A stretch of DNA of 64,000 nucleotides from Paenibacillus graminis (lineage in GTDB: Bacteria > Bacillota > Bacilli > Paenibacillales > Paenibacillaceae). The translations under genes were made by a program, and so were the position numbers. The DNA lies in assembly GCF_000758705.1 (NCBI RefSeq), contig NZ_CP009287.1, positions 2,232,001-2,296,000 of the forward strand. Reading direction: 5' to 3'. The notes below the pieces were generated by a model. It saw only the letters and a program-made list of their open reading frames with translations, had not been told where the DNA came from and made no database searches. Shown here in pieces: positions 9,397-18,964 of the stretch. Each line of letters starts with the position of its first letter. The stretch's first letter is position 1.

Positions 9397-11082
9397 TTAG
9401 ATCTTCAGCACGCCGCCCTTGCTGGCATTGGTTACCAGCTTGGAGTAGCGGGCCAAGTAGCCTGTCTTCACCTTCGGCTCGAAGCCTTTCCAGCCGCTGC
9501 GGCGGACAGCCAGCACTTCCTCGTCAACCAGCAGCTCGATCTTGCGGTTGTTGAGGTCCAGCTCGATGATGTCGCCGTCCTCGACAAAGGCGATCGGTCC
9601 GCCTTCCGCAGCCTCAGGCGAGATATGCCCGATGCTGATGCCGCGCGATGCGCCCGAGAAGCGGCCATCGGTGATTAGACCCACCTTGGCGCCAAGACCC
9701 ATGCCGACGATCTGGGAGGTTGGAGCAAGCATTTCCGGCATGCCCGGTCCGCCCTTCGGACCTTCATAACGGATAACAACCACATGGCCTTCTTTGACTT
9801 TGCCGTTGGCAATGCCTTCAAGCGCCTCTTCCTGCGAATCGAAGCAGATGGCCGGTCCTTTGTGGTAGCCGCCTACGGAAGCATCCACCGCACCGACTTT
9901 GATGATCGAGCCTTCAGGTGCAAGGTTGCCGTAGAGGACAGACAGACCGCCCACTTCGGAATACGGGTTGTCCAGCGGATGAATAACCGTCGTATCCAGG
10001 ATTTCATGCCCGGTAACATTTTCGGCCAGCGTTTTGCCGGTAACGGTCATGCAATCCCCGAAGATGGCCCCCGGTTTTTTCAAAAGCTCATTCAGTACAG
10101 CACTCACGCCGCCCGCCCGGTCAACGTCTTCAATGAAGATGTCGGAGGCCGGAGCCAGCTTGGACAGGTAAGGCACGCGGTTAGCAACTTCGTTGATGCG
10201 TTCCAGAGGGTAATCAATTTCAGCTTCCTGAGCGAGTGCCAGGGTGTGAAGTACGGTATTGGTGGAGCCGCCCATCGCCATATCCAGTGCGAACGCGTTG
10301 TCGAGCGATTCCTTGGTTACGATATCACGCGGCTTCAGATCCAGCTTGATCAGCTCCATGAGCTGGGTTGCCGATTTGCGGACGAATTCCCTGCGTTCTT
10401 CGGCTACGGCGAGAATGGTGCCGTTGCCCGGCAGCGCGAGGCCCAGTGCCTCGGCCAGACAGTTCATGGAGTTCGCGGTGAACATCCCGGAGCAGGAGCC
10501 GCAGGTTGGACAGCCGTATTGTTCCAGTTCAAGCAGCTCATCATCATTGATTTTGCCGACCTGGTGAGCGCCTACGCCTTCGAATACGGAAGTCAGGGAG
10601 AGCTTTTTCCCCTTGCTGTCCACACCCGCTTTCATAGGGCCGCCGCTGACAAAAATCGTCGGGATATTGACCCGCAGGGCGCCCATCATCATGCCCGGCG
10701 TGATTTTATCACAGTTGGGAATGCAGACCATGCCGTCGAACCAGTGGGCGGAAACAACGGTTTCCAGGGAATCGGCAATGATCTCGCGGCTTGGCAGGGA
10801 ATAACGCATCCCGATATGTCCCATGGCGATCCCGTCATCGACGCCGATGGTATTGAATTCAAAAGGAACGCCGCCGGCTTCGCGGATCGCTTCCTTGACG
10901 ATTTTGCCGAATTCCTGCAAATGCACGTGGCCAGGCACGATGTCGATATAGGAGTTGCAGACCGCGATGAACGGCTTGCCGAAATCCTCCTCTTTTACGC
11001 CTGCTGCCCGCAGAAGACTGCGGTGCGGAGCGCGGTCAAAGCCTTTTTTGATCATGTCTGAACGCATTTTCTTGACTGCCAT
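9397..11082 (-). CDS. ilvD: Dihydroxy-acid dehydratase
   Basis: Iron-sulfur dehydratase converting 2,3-dihydroxy-isovalerate and 2,3-dihydroxy-3-methylvalerate to the 2-keto acids in valine, leucine and isoleucine synthesis. The 561 residues align over the whole family length. The cluster-ligand cysteines are present in NCDKITPG and [13 protein letters not shown], and the signature [15 protein letters not shown] is intact near the C-terminus. The ATG at 11082 is preceded by AGGAGGGGA at an 11-base spacing. It stands alone, away from any other ilv gene in the window, and is read towards the repeat array. No T-box or other amino-acid-responsive leader is visible upstream. Confidence 0.97.
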   Translation of the reverse strand: MAVKKMRSDMIKKGFDRAPHRSLLRAAGVKEEDFGKPFIAVCNSYIDIVPGHVHLQEFGKIVKEAIREAGGVPFEFNTIGVDDGIAMGHIGMRYSLPSREIIADSLETVVSAHWFDGMVCIPNCDKITPGMMMGALRVNIPTIFVSGGPMKAGVDSKGKKLSLTSVFEGVGAHQVGKINDDELLELEQYGCPTCGSCSGMFTANSMNCLAEALGLALPGNGTILAVAEERREFVRKSATQLMELIKLDLKPRDIVTKESLDNAFALDMAMGGSTNTVLHTLALAQEAEIDYPLERINEVANRVPYLSKLAPASDIFIEDVDRAGGVSAVLNELLKKPGAIFGDCMTVTGKTLAENVTGHEILDTTVIHPLDNPYSEVGGLSVLYGNLAPEGSIIKVGAVDASVGGYHKGPAICFDSQEEALEGIANGKVKEGHVVVIRYEGPKGGPGMPEMLAPTSQIVGMGLGAKVGLITDGRFSGASRGISIGHISPEAAEGGPIAFVEDGDIIELDLNNRKIELLVDEEVLAVRRSGWKGFEPKVKTGYLARYSKLVTNASKGGVLKI

Positions 11083-11231
11083 GATGACATTCCCCTCCTA
11101 ATTAAATATGAACCGGATATAGTGTCGCATTAACGCATTGCAATCCCAAAAGCTGCGTATCTGCGGTTTATAGAAAGAACGGGGTCCAGCTTCTTGCAGA
11201 AAACAGAAGGCGGTCGAAGCCGTTTCTATAA

Positions 11232-11260
11232 AATATAAGCGGATATAATACGAACGTTAA
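11232..11260 (-). promoter_or_regulatory. Candidate sigma-A promoter for ilvD
   Basis: On the minus strand TTAACG (-35, four of six consensus bases), a 17-bp spacer and TATATT (-10, five of six), about 150 bp before the start codon. Confidence 0.4.
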
Positions 11261-11341
11261 TAGTGAGTCTATCACAAAAGACCTCTTTTTTCTACCGGGC
11301 AATGTGAAGTTTGTCATTAGAAGATTCCCTTGCCGGACGCG

Positions 11342-11370
11342 GAAAAAGCCCATCCCGGAGGGGATAGGCT
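11342..11370 (-). terminator. Intrinsic terminator of the acyltransferase gene
   Basis: On the minus strand AGCCTATCCC / GGGATGGGCT (10 bp, one G-U) with loop CTCC, followed by TTTTTCC. Confidence 0.85.
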
Positions 11371-11384
11371 GATTTGGAATTATG

Positions 11385-12425
11385 TTACAGGGAACGCCGC
11401 AGGGCCGCGCGCTGCAGGGAAATCATCCAGTCCACAGAAGGCTCGACCAGGGGATGCAGCAATCGTTTGACTGCGGGCTGGGCCAGCAGCACTGTAAAGG
11501 ATACAGCGCAGAGCAGCACAAGCGCCGCCCCGGCAGCATTGCCCAGATAAGCGTAAATCCCGGACACGGCAGCCAAGCGAACCGCAAATCCGTGCAGCAG
11601 GAAGACATACAGTGTGCGGCGGCCCCAGTCGGTCATCCGGCTCAGCCGGTAAGGGACCCACCCCAGAAAAGCGAGGGAAGCGGCAAGCTGCAGCCCGTAC
11701 ATTCCCAGCCGGTACACACCTGCATACCATTCAGGCGCGTCAAGCTGCATGTAGGTCATGCTGCCGTACAGCCAGCCCAGCGGAAGCTCCGAACCGAACG
11801 TGCTCAGCAGGAGGAGCAGCAGGACCGATGCGGCAGCGGCAGCGGTTTTGACATATTTATTGTAGATCCGGGCAAAAGCCTCGAAGGAGAAATGATAGCC
11901 GACCACGAAAAACGGCAGATAGACAAAAGTACGGCTGATGCTGAACCAGACACCGTCAAGCTGCAAATAACCGACAGCAACACCGGCCGAAACGGCAAAA
12001 ATAATTTGTGCGGTTGTGCTCCATCTGCCCATGCCCAGCATCAAGAGGCGCCAGCAGGCATGACTGGCCAGGAACCACAGCAGCAGATAAGGCGCGAAAA
12101 AGGAATGATGGATATTGTCTGCATGGAAGACGGATACGTCCAGCGCAGAGTACAGAGTCTGAAAAATAAGGTATTGGAGTCCGATTTGCAGCAGCACCTT
12201 GCGTCCGGCGGCTCCGGTGAGGCTTTTTCCGGCAAAATAGCCTGTAACCAGCACGAACAGCGGCATATGAAAACTGAAAATCCACAAATACAGGCTGTGC
12301 ATTCCGCTCAGGGAGCGAATCAGAGGTTCAATGGCATTGCCGGCAAAAACGGTGACTATAAGCATAAAGCGCAGGTTAAGAAAAAAAGTTTCTCCGCGTG
12401 CTGTAAGTGAGCTGTTACCTACCAT
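11385..12425 (-). CDS. Membrane acyltransferase (COG3594, fucose 4-O-acetylase-like)
   Basis: Integral membrane acetyltransferase of the acyltransferase-3 superfamily, most similar in pattern to the NolL/fucose 4-O-acetylase group, which moves acetyl groups onto extracytoplasmic glycans. It has about ten hydrophobic helices, and the early conserved segment FHMPLFVLVTGYFAGKSL contains the family His. I set the start at the ATG at 12425 (MVGNSSL...), giving 346 residues, because GGAGG lies eight bases upstream. The 11-codon longer reading has no ribosome binding site. The acceptor is unknown. It is transcribed alone and has its own terminator. Confidence 0.82.
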   Translation of the reverse strand: MVGNSSLTARGETFFLNLRFMLIVTVFAGNAIEPLIRSLSGMHSLYLWIFSFHMPLFVLVTGYFAGKSLTGAAGRKVLLQIGLQYLIFQTLYSALDVSVFHADNIHHSFFAPYLLLWFLASHACWRLLMLGMGRWSTTAQIIFAVSAGVAVGYLQLDGVWFSISRTFVYLPFFVVGYHFSFEAFARIYNKYVKTAAAAASVLLLLLLSTFGSELPLGWLYGSMTYMQLDAPEWYAGVYRLGMYGLQLAASLAFLGWVPYRLSRMTDWGRRTLYVFLLHGFAVRLAAVSGIYAYLGNAAGAALVLLCAVSFTVLLAQPAVKRLLHPLVEPSVDWMISLQRAALRRSL

Positions 12426-12631
12426 GACTTTTACCTCCAATAGGGTTGCGCTAAGCAAATTACTTTAATTTTAAAATACTAGATTTTCGGAAAAACAATT
12501 GTGAATTACATCACAAAAGCCAGTTTGGTAAGCGCTGTCATAGCGGATAATTGTGGCGATGTGTTGAAGGTTGTTTGAATGCATTGATTCCTCTATAATT
12601 TTCTGTATGCAGTCATCGGGAGTGAGCACTA

Positions 12632-13372
12632 TTGGGGAAAAAATTAACGAAACGCCGTGTTCTTCTGGGGATTTTTGCCGTTCTGATTGCGGCAGGTTTT
12701 TTTCTATGGAGATATTTAACACCTTATGCGCCGGAGGAAAGGGCTGAGAGTGCACTGGTCTCCGCAGGTGGCGTCCGGGTGGAACAAAATGATAACTGGA
12801 TTTCATTTGAGCCTTCGGTCACTCTTGGAGCGGCCGTAATCTTTTACCCGGGGGCGCTGGTTGCAGCGGAGGCTTATGCTCCTCTGGCCAAAAAAATCGC
12901 CGCTGCCGGACACCCGTTCTATATCGCCAAAATGCCGCTGAACCTCGCAGTCATCAAAAGCGATGCGGCCGGAGAGATTATCCGTGTGCATCCGAAGCTG
13001 TCTTTTGTGCTGGGCGGCCATTCGCTGGGCGGGGTTATGGCTTCACGTTATGCGGCGGAGCATGCGGACCAGTTGAAAGGGGTATATTATCTGGCCTCCT
13101 ACCCGGATGAGAAGGGCAGTCTGAAGGATACTACGCTGTCTGTTCTGTCAATATTGGGTACAGAGGACCATGTGGTTGACCAGGAAAAATATAATGAAGG
13201 GCGTTCCTATCTGCCCGGCAACACGGTATATTATTCGGTCAAAGGCGGGAATCATGCCCAGTACGGAAGTTATGGCGAGCAGAAGGGCGACGGGAGAGCT
13301 GCGATTTCCGAGGAGGAGCAGCAGGCCCTCACCGCGCGGGCGATGCTGGATTGGATGGGCAATCTGCGTTAA
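12632..13372 (+). CDS. Membrane-anchored alpha/beta hydrolase
   Basis: Serine hydrolase of the alpha/beta fold (Abhydrolase_5-like). An N-terminal basic stretch and one hydrophobic helix (about 9-26) suggest an anchored, outward-facing enzyme. The nucleophile elbow is GGHSLGG (about 128-134). The acid is probably the Asp in LGTEDHVVD, and the His lies in GGNHAQYGSYG. The total is 246 residues. The start is TTG at 12632 with GGGAG nine bases upstream; no ATG is available. The substrate cannot be read from sequence. The following HAD gene begins 32 bp later, so the two may be cotranscribed. Confidence 0.8.
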   Translation: MGKKLTKRRVLLGIFAVLIAAGFFLWRYLTPYAPEERAESALVSAGGVRVEQNDNWISFEPSVTLGAAVIFYPGALVAAEAYAPLAKKIAAAGHPFYIAKMPLNLAVIKSDAAGEIIRVHPKLSFVLGGHSLGGVMASRYAAEHADQLKGVYYLASYPDEKGSLKDTTLSVLSILGTEDHVVDQEKYNEGRSYLPGNTVYYSVKGGNHAQYGSYGEQKGDGRAAISEEEQQALTARAMLDWMGNLR

Positions 13373-13404
13373 GCTGCCCTGTACCTTAGGAGAGGAGCTG
13401 AACA

Positions 13405-14178
13405 ATGGCTGTACTGTATGTAAATGATCTGGCCATACCCTGCAAGGGCATTTTGTTCGACAAGGACGGCACCTTGCTTGATCTGCTTGAGACCTGGGGA
13501 ACCTGGGCTGATCTGATGCTGAGGGGGCTGGAGAACCAGTTGGCGTTAATCGGAAAAGACAGCTCTGGCTCCGGCCCGGGCCTTGCCAAGGTGCTGGGCA
13601 CGGTGCATGACGGCGCCGGGCGGGTGATCGGCTATGATCCTGCCGGGCCGCTGTCCATGGCTACCGCGGAGGAGACCAATGGCATTCTGGCCTGGCAGCT
13701 GTATACAGCGGGAATTGCCTGGAACGAAGCGCTTGCCCGGGTAACGGCCATCGGCAAGGAAGCGATGAACGAGCTGCGCCGCCAACGGAAGGCACATCCC
13801 CTGCCGGAGCTGCTGCCGTTTCTCCAGCAGTGTGCCGCAGCTTCATTGAAGCTTGGCGTCGTTACTTCCGATGGGGCGGTGACCACCAGCGAGCAGCTGG
13901 AATGGATGGGGATTGCCGGTTATTTTGACACGGTGGTTACAAGAGACCGTGTCACCCACGGCAAGCCCGCACCAGAAATGGCGGAGACCGCCTGCCGGGA
14001 GCTGGGCCTTGACCCGGAGGAGACTGTGATTATCGGCGACAGTAATGCCGATATGCAGCTGGGCAAAGGTGCGGGCCTGCGCCTGTCCATTGGCATATCG
14101 CCATCCGGGAGCACGGCTCACCTGCTGGAGGCGGACACTGTCATTTCCGGCTATCATCAGCTTCGTCTCACAATCTGA
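13405..14178 (+). CDS. HAD-superfamily hydrolase (phosphatase)
   Basis: Probable small-molecule phosphatase of the haloacid dehalogenase superfamily. Motif I is FDKDGTLLD (nucleophile Asp19, acid/base Asp21), motif II is VVTSDGA, motif III is the Lys in HGKPAPEM, and motif IV is GDSNADM. A helical cap domain lies between motifs I and II (about 30-125), as in the phosphoglycolate-phosphatase/beta-phosphoglucomutase branch. The ATG at 13405 follows AGGAGAGGAG. It is one of a run of co-oriented small metabolic genes (hydrolase, HAD, sirtuin, aldo/keto reductase). The substrate is unknown. Confidence 0.88.
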   Translation: MAVLYVNDLAIPCKGILFDKDGTLLDLLETWGTWADLMLRGLENQLALIGKDSSGSGPGLAKVLGTVHDGAGRVIGYDPAGPLSMATAEETNGILAWQLYTAGIAWNEALARVTAIGKEAMNELRRQRKAHPLPELLPFLQQCAAASLKLGVVTSDGAVTTSEQLEWMGIAGYFDTVVTRDRVTHGKPAPEMAETACRELGLDPEETVIIGDSNADMQLGKGAGLRLSIGISPSGSTAHLLEADTVISGYHQLRLTI

Positions 14179-14210
14179 ATATTATATATGGAAAGGATGC
14201 GTGCAGGCTT

Positions 14211-14948
14211 ATGGACCCATTGCAGACACTGGTTTCCTGGATTAAGGACAGCGGCAGCATTGTTTTTTTTGGAGGGGCGGGAACATCCACAGAAAGCGGA
14301 ATCCCGGATTTCCGCTCAGCGGCAGGGCTGTATCAGACACAGCACAATTCTCCTTATCCGCCTGAGGTAATGCTGAGCCGCAGCTTTTTTATGTCCTCCC
14401 CGGACATTTTTTTTGACTTTTACCGCAGCAAAATGATTCACCCGGAAGCGAAGCCGAACGGGGCGCATCAGCTTCTTGCCCAGCTGGAGCGTGACGGCAA
14501 GCTCAAAGCGGTCATTACGCAAAACATCGACGGCCTGCATCAGCTCGCCGGGAGCCGGCGCGTGCTGGAACTGCATGGCTCGATTCACCGCAACCATTGT
14601 ATGGATTGCTCGCGTTATTACGGGCTGGACCAGGTGCTTGCCTCCGAGGCCGGAGTTCCGCGCTGCCCGGAATGCGGGGGGATCATCAAGCCGGATGTGG
14701 TGCTCTATGAAGAGGAGCTGGATCATGATGTTCTTGTTGAATCGGTCGCGGCCATTGCAGCTGCGGATCTGCTCATTATCGGAGGGACTTCGCTTACGGT
14801 GCAGCCGGCAGCCAGCCTGATTACTTATTTCCGGGGCCGGCACACGGTGCTGCTGAACGGCGATCCGACTCCGTATGATCATCAGGCCGATCTGATTATT
14901 ACAGACCGGATCGGAGCTGTGATGGGGAAGATCCAGGAACTGCTGTAA
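14211..14948 (+). CDS. cobB: NAD-dependent protein deacylase (sirtuin)
   Basis: Class III lysine deacylase using NAD+ as co-substrate. The Rossmann signature GGAGTSTESGIPDFRS spans residues 21-36. TQNIDGLH and LELHGSIHRN (catalytic His) follow. The structural zinc is held by CMDC...CPEC, all four Cys present. GGTSLTVQPA and LLNGDPT line the NAD pocket. The length of 245 residues is typical of bacterial CobB/SrtN. Only a weak ribosome binding site (AAAGGA, distant) precedes the ATG at 14211, and no other in-frame start lies nearby. The symbol is by family and was not tested by phylogeny. Confidence 0.9.
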   Translation: MDPLQTLVSWIKDSGSIVFFGGAGTSTESGIPDFRSAAGLYQTQHNSPYPPEVMLSRSFFMSSPDIFFDFYRSKMIHPEAKPNGAHQLLAQLERDGKLKAVITQNIDGLHQLAGSRRVLELHGSIHRNHCMDCSRYYGLDQVLASEAGVPRCPECGGIIKPDVVLYEEELDHDVLVESVAAIAAADLLIIGGTSLTVQPAASLITYFRGRHTVLLNGDPTPYDHQADLIITDRIGAVMGKIQELL

Positions 14949-15085
14949 GGCGGCCGGCAGCCATGCCGGGAGAAGAAAGGAAGTATATTTTATCGACTGC
15001 CTGGTTCTCAGGAGATTACATTCACCTTCAGCGGTTTAAAATAGGGTAGCGTGTCTATTAGCGAAACGAGAGGCAGGGATGAAGA

Positions 15086-16087
15086 ATGGTATATGTGGCT
15101 AGCGATGAACGGTATGAAGGAATGCGTTACAACCGCACGGGCAGATCCGGCCTCAAGCTTCCGGCAATTTCCCTGGGACTTTGGCATAATTTTGGCGGCA
15201 TTAATACCTATGAAAATGGCCGGGAGATGATCACCCGCTCGTTCGACCTCGGGATTACCCATTTTGATCTTGCCAATAACTATGGGCCGCCTGCCGGGTC
15301 GGCGGAGGAAATGTTCGGCAAGGTGCTTGCCCGTGACCTGGCTCCCTACCGTGATGAGATGATTATTTCAACCAAGGCAGGGTATTATATGTGGCCCGGC
15401 CCCTATGGGGACTGGGGTTCACGTAAATACATGCTCGCGAGCCTCGACCAGAGCCTGAAGCGGCTGGGGCTGGATTATGTGGATATTTTTTATTCGCACC
15501 GGCCTGACCCGGAGACGCCGCTGGAAGAAACAATGGGTGCTCTGGATACAGCGGTCCGTTCCGGCAAGGCGCTGTATGTCGGGCTGTCCAATTATACGGC
15601 GGAGCAGACCGTGGAGGCTGTCCGTATTCTGACCAGCCTCGGCACGCCGCTGCTGATCCATCAGCCGCGGTATTCCATGCTGGACCGCTGGATCGAAGGC
15701 GGGCTGCAGGATGTGCTCGAGGAGCACGGCATCGGAAGCATCGCCTTCACCCCGCTGGCGCAGGGCCTGTTGACCAGCAAATATCTGAACGGGATTCCGG
15801 AGGATTCCCGCGCGGCGGGCCCGTCCGCTTTTCTGAACGAAAGCCGGATTACCCCCGATGTGCTGCGCAAAATTCACGCGCTCAATCAGCTTGCCGTCTC
15901 CCGCGGCCTGTCGCTGGCGCAGTTTGCGCTGCTCTGGACTCTGCGCGGCGGCCGGATTACCTCTGCGCTGATCGGTGCCAGCCGGGTCAGCCAAATTGAA
16001 GAGAATATCGCCGCATTATCCCACGGCGAGTTCTCGCAGGAGGAGCTCGACCGGATCGAGACGATCCTGAAGACGGACAGCGAGTAG
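15086..16087 (+). CDS. Aldo/keto reductase, L-glyceraldehyde-3-phosphate reductase (YghZ/MgrA-like)
   Basis: NADPH-dependent aldo/keto reductase of the AKR14 type. The product resembles E. coli YghZ through long conserved stretches: SGLKLPAISLGLWHNFG, FDLANNYGPPAGSAE (Asp/Tyr of the tetrad), STKAGYYMWPGPYGDWGS (Lys), IFYSHRPDPETPLEE (His) and ALIGASRVSQIEEN near the C-terminus. The 333 residues match the usual length. YghZ-type enzymes reduce methylglyoxal and L-glyceraldehyde 3-phosphate. That role is by family knowledge. The ATG at 15086 has a GGCAGGGA-type box. A terminator follows 42 bp after the stop. Confidence 0.9.
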   Translation: MVYVASDERYEGMRYNRTGRSGLKLPAISLGLWHNFGGINTYENGREMITRSFDLGITHFDLANNYGPPAGSAEEMFGKVLARDLAPYRDEMIISTKAGYYMWPGPYGDWGSRKYMLASLDQSLKRLGLDYVDIFYSHRPDPETPLEETMGALDTAVRSGKALYVGLSNYTAEQTVEAVRILTSLGTPLLIHQPRYSMLDRWIEGGLQDVLEEHGIGSIAFTPLAQGLLTSKYLNGIPEDSRAAGPSAFLNESRITPDVLRKIHALNQLAVSRGLSLAQFALLWTLRGGRITSALIGASRVSQIEENIAALSHGEFSQEELDRIETILKTDSE

Positions 16088-16128
16088 TTCCGAATAAGCT
16101 GTCCGGTATAAACAGCCTCACACCTGAA

Positions 16129-16163
16129 AGCCCGCTTCCTGATGATCCGGAAACGGGCTTTTT
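16129..16163 (+). terminator. Intrinsic terminator after the aldo/keto reductase gene
   Basis: AGCCCGCTTCC / GGAAACGGGCT (one internal mismatch), then TTTTTG. The next 240 bp, up to the repeat at 16407, show nothing recognisable. Confidence 0.8.
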
Positions 16164-16406
16164 GTACAGACGTCCGGCTAGAGTCCGGTCATATGAAGCA
16201 TTGGCATTGGCATGAACTGTTCACATCGCTATGGCTTTATAGGAGAGAAGGAAGATGCGGAAGGCTAAGAATAGGTCCAGTGTTGGCCTGTTATCACAAT
16301 TTCCTGTGCAAAAGCATTGTCCATAGGCCAGTTTATCTTAGAAGGTTGTTACTGAATAGGACAAAGGTACATGTAATCCAGGACTTTTAGTCTCTATGAC
16401 GTATTT

Positions 16407-16591
16407 TAGTGGAAAAAGTATCACTAATCCGGCCTAACTGGCCCCTGGGGCACTTTTAGTGGGAAAAAGTATCACTAATCCGGTCATAAACGTCCGGATG
16501 GGATGAAACAGCTTGAATTAAGTGTACAAAATCCCACTAAAACCCGTTTCCGTCAGATTTCCGGCGAATTAGTTTTACTTTTTCCACTTAA
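16407..16591. repeat. Dispersed four-motif element, copy 3
   Basis: Forward motifs begin at about 16408 (TAGTGGAAAAAGTATCACTA) and 16458 (AGTGGGAAAAAGTATCACTA). Reversed motifs lie at about 16514 (ATTAAGTGTACAAAATCCCA) and 16567 (AATTAGTTTTACTTTTTCC). It is nearly colinear with the copy at 23109-23293, including the central GGATGGGATGAAACAGCTTG. Confidence 0.88.
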
Positions 16592-16611
16592 CACTCTGCC
16601 ACCAGCTCCGT

Positions 16612-16664
16612 CCACCAGCCGCCAGCCCCACCAGCCCGTCCACCCGCCAGCCCCACCAGCCCCG
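16612..16664. repeat. Short CCACCAGCC-rich direct repeat
   Basis: The block CGCCAGCCCCACCAGCCC occurs twice within 53 bp, next to further CCACCAGCC copies, just downstream of the AraC gene on the minus strand. Confidence 0.7.
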
Positions 16665-16692
16665 GCCGTTTGCCGGCTCCCAGGGCGGAAGT

Positions 16693-17550
16693 TTACTTCT
16701 CCCCATGCCTTGCCGTAGCAATACGGTAAGCGGTGGGGGATTGCGCGCAGAAGCGTTTGAACTGCCGGGAGAAGTACAGGGCATCCGTCAGCCCGACGGA
16801 TGCCGCTACCTGCTCGACGGACAGCTCCGGGCGCTCCCGCAGCAGCAGCCGGGATTTCTCGATACGCAGCTTCAGCAGGTAAGTCACGGGCGACAGGCCC
16901 GTTTCCTGCTTGAAGATGCGTGACAGATAAGCGCGGTTGTAGCCAAGGCTGGCGCACATCTGCTCAATGGAGACGGGATGGGCGTACTGTGCCGACATGT
17001 AGTGGATCATTTGCTTCACGGTGCGCTTAACCTGGGATTCCGCGCCGGGCAGCCGGGAAGAGGCGAGAAGCAGCTCGGCTGCTTCGCCGACGAGCAGATA
17101 GAGATAGCCCAGCGAGGTGAGATGGGCGCTCTCCTTGCCCGTATAGAAGGCACGCATCATCCCGGCCAGGGCGCCGGGGAAGACGCTGCCTTCGGCGGTG
17201 GACAGAACCGGCTTCTGCGGAGTGAAGCCGGTCTGCAGCACGAGCGCGTCCGCGTCCGTGCCGGTGAAGGCCGCCCAGCGGTAGCGCCAGGGCTGCCCCT
17301 GGTCCGAGACATAGCTGACCAGCTGTCCGGGATGAATCAGGAAGCAGTCACCCGGCCCAAGCTCGTACTTCCGCTCTTCGGTGCGGAAGGTTCCGGAGCC
17401 GGATTCAATGAAGTGCATGAGGTAGTAATCGTAGATCTTGGGACCGGCCTGATGCAGCGGCAGAGTCTGGCTCTCGCCGGCAAAAAGCACATGCAAATGC
17501 TGCCGGTCATAAACCACGGGATTTGATCCTACGGAATAAGTATGTTCCAT
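16693..17550 (-). CDS. AraC-family transcriptional regulator, divergent from galK
   Basis: The N-terminal 150 residues form a cupin-type sensor (DYYLMHFIESGSGTF... and ...LGPGDCFLIHPGQ are typical of sugar-responsive AraC proteins). Residues about 180-280 carry two helix-turn-helix units with the conserved end SVEQVAASVGLTDALYFSRQFKRFCAQSPTAYR. The length is 285 residues. The gene is divergent from galK with a 234-bp gap, so the simplest proposal is that it activates the gal operon in response to a galactoside. That is inference from position and family. The sequence before its ATG holds AAAGGCGG as a probable ribosome binding site. Confidence 0.88.
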   Translation of the reverse strand: MEHTYSVGSNPVVYDRQHLHVLFAGESQTLPLHQAGPKIYDYYLMHFIESGSGTFRTEERKYELGPGDCFLIHPGQLVSYVSDQGQPWRYRWAAFTGTDADALVLQTGFTPQKPVLSTAEGSVFPGALAGMMRAFYTGKESAHLTSLGYLYLLVGEAAELLLASSRLPGAESQVKRTVKQMIHYMSAQYAHPVSIEQMCASLGYNRAYLSRIFKQETGLSPVTYLLKLRIEKSRLLLRERPELSVEQVAASVGLTDALYFSRQFKRFCAQSPTAYRIATARHGEK

Positions 17551-17709
17551 GCTGATGCCGCCTTTCCCCAGTTAGTGCTGCTATAACCGTGCAGACAGGT
17601 GAATGTGCTGAAGGAACCTGCTCCTGATTATATCCCTTCTTTTCCGGAAAGTCACATTTGTCCATACATTACGCACATGATTGCATTATCAGGGCAAGTC
17701 TGATTTTAT

Positions 17710-17715
17710 TATAAT
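17710..17715 (+). promoter_or_regulatory. -10 box of the gal operon, without a good -35
   Basis: TATAAT lies 70 bp before galK. The hexamer 17 bp upstream is TATCAG, a poor -35, which would fit a promoter dependent on an activator such as the divergent AraC protein. Confidence 0.45.
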
Positions 17716-17784
17716 GTAAGCATAAACGAACAATATGATTTCCAAAGTTCAAGCGAGAAGCAGCGAAAGGATGGAGTGGCATTA

Positions 17785-18963
17785 ATGAGCGTACAGGATC
17801 TGAAGGGCAAATTTATCGGGAAATACGGAGAAAGCACAGAAGAGGCACGTGTATTCTATGCTCCGGGGCGGGTGAATCTCATCGGAGAGCATTTGGATTA
17901 CAACGGAGGATACGTGTTTCCGGCAGCGCTGGATTTCGGAACTACACTGATCGTGCGGCCGCGCAGCGACGGCAAGGTTCAGTTCGCATCGACGAATTTT
18001 CCATATGAAGCTTCTATTGACTACAGTGAAATCGGCAAAGCCAAAACCGGGGAATGGGTGGACTATCCGGTAGGGGTGATGGTGGAACTGGCCAAAAAAG
18101 ATCTTCCGGTCTCTGCAGGCTTTGATCTTCTGTTCCATGGCGAGATTCCGAACGGCTCGGGCTTGTCCTCTTCGGCTTCCATCGAAGTGGTCACCGGCTT
18201 CGCCTTCCTGACGCTGCTCGGCGGAGATACGGATACTGTGGAAATCGCTTTGCTGTCGCAGCGTGCAGAGAACCAGTACGTGGGCGTAAACTCCGGGATA
18301 ATGGACCAGTTCGCCGTGGCCAACGGCAAGCGCGACCAGGCCATCCTGCTGATGTGCGACACGCTGGAGTACAGCCTGATTCCTTTTGTGACAGGCTCTT
18401 ACAAGCTGGTAATCAGCAACACGAATAAGAAGAGAGGTCTGGTGGACTCCAAATACAATGAGCGCCGCAGCCAATGCGAGGAGGCCCTGGCGGTTTTGAA
18501 GCAGGAGGTTCCGGGCTTGTCTTACCTGGCAGAGCTTACGCCTGAGCAATTTGAAGCCCACAAGGACAAAATCACTGACGAAGCTGTACAGCGCCGCGCC
18601 CGCCATGTAGTGGAAGAGAACCAGCGTGTGCTCGACTCTGTGGAAGTGCTGAAGCAGAACGACCTGAAGCAGTTCGGCCTGTATATGAATGATTCCCATA
18701 TCTCGCTGCGCGACCTCTATGAAGTCAGCTGTGAAGAACTGGATGTCATGGTGGAAGAAGCACAGAAAATTCCCGGCACGCTCGGCTCCCGTATGACCGG
18801 CGCAGGGTTCGGCGGCTGTACTGTATCGCTGGTGCATGAGAATGACGTGGAACGCTTTATTCGTGAAGTAGGGGAAGCCTACAGAACCAGAACCGGTTTA
18901 ATCGGCGAGTTCTATGTATGCGGGATTGGCAATGGAGTAGAAGAACTGAAGGGAGTGGAGTAA
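17785..18963 (+). CDS. galK: Galactokinase
   Basis: Phosphorylates galactose to galactose 1-phosphate with ATP, the first step of the Leloir pathway. All GHMP-kinase signatures are present: the galactokinase motif GRVNLIGEHLDYNGGYV, the ATP loop PNGSGLSSSAS and the C-terminal GSRMTGAGFGGCTV. It is 392 residues when started at the ATG at 17785, which has GGAG eight bases before it; a GTG three codons earlier is the alternative. It is the first gene of galK-galE-galT. The galE start codon follows its stop by one base. Confidence 0.97.
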   Translation: MSVQDLKGKFIGKYGESTEEARVFYAPGRVNLIGEHLDYNGGYVFPAALDFGTTLIVRPRSDGKVQFASTNFPYEASIDYSEIGKAKTGEWVDYPVGVMVELAKKDLPVSAGFDLLFHGEIPNGSGLSSSASIEVVTGFAFLTLLGGDTDTVEIALLSQRAENQYVGVNSGIMDQFAVANGKRDQAILLMCDTLEYSLIPFVTGSYKLVISNTNKKRGLVDSKYNERRSQCEEALAVLKQEVPGLSYLAELTPEQFEAHKDKITDEAVQRRARHVVEENQRVLDSVEVLKQNDLKQFGLYMNDSHISLRDLYEVSCEELDVMVEEAQKIPGTLGSRMTGAGFGGCTVSLVHENDVERFIREVGEAYRTRTGLIGEFYVCGIGNGVEELKGVE

Positions 18964-18964
18964 G

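Noticed and set aside
9784..11061. 425-residue plus-strand frame opposite ilvD
   Set aside because: Antisense shadow. The minus strand encodes complete IlvD with its cluster cysteines, and the plus frame has no start signals or recognisable domain.
17782..18837. 351-residue minus-strand frame opposite galK
   Set aside because: Shadow of galK with no start signals.
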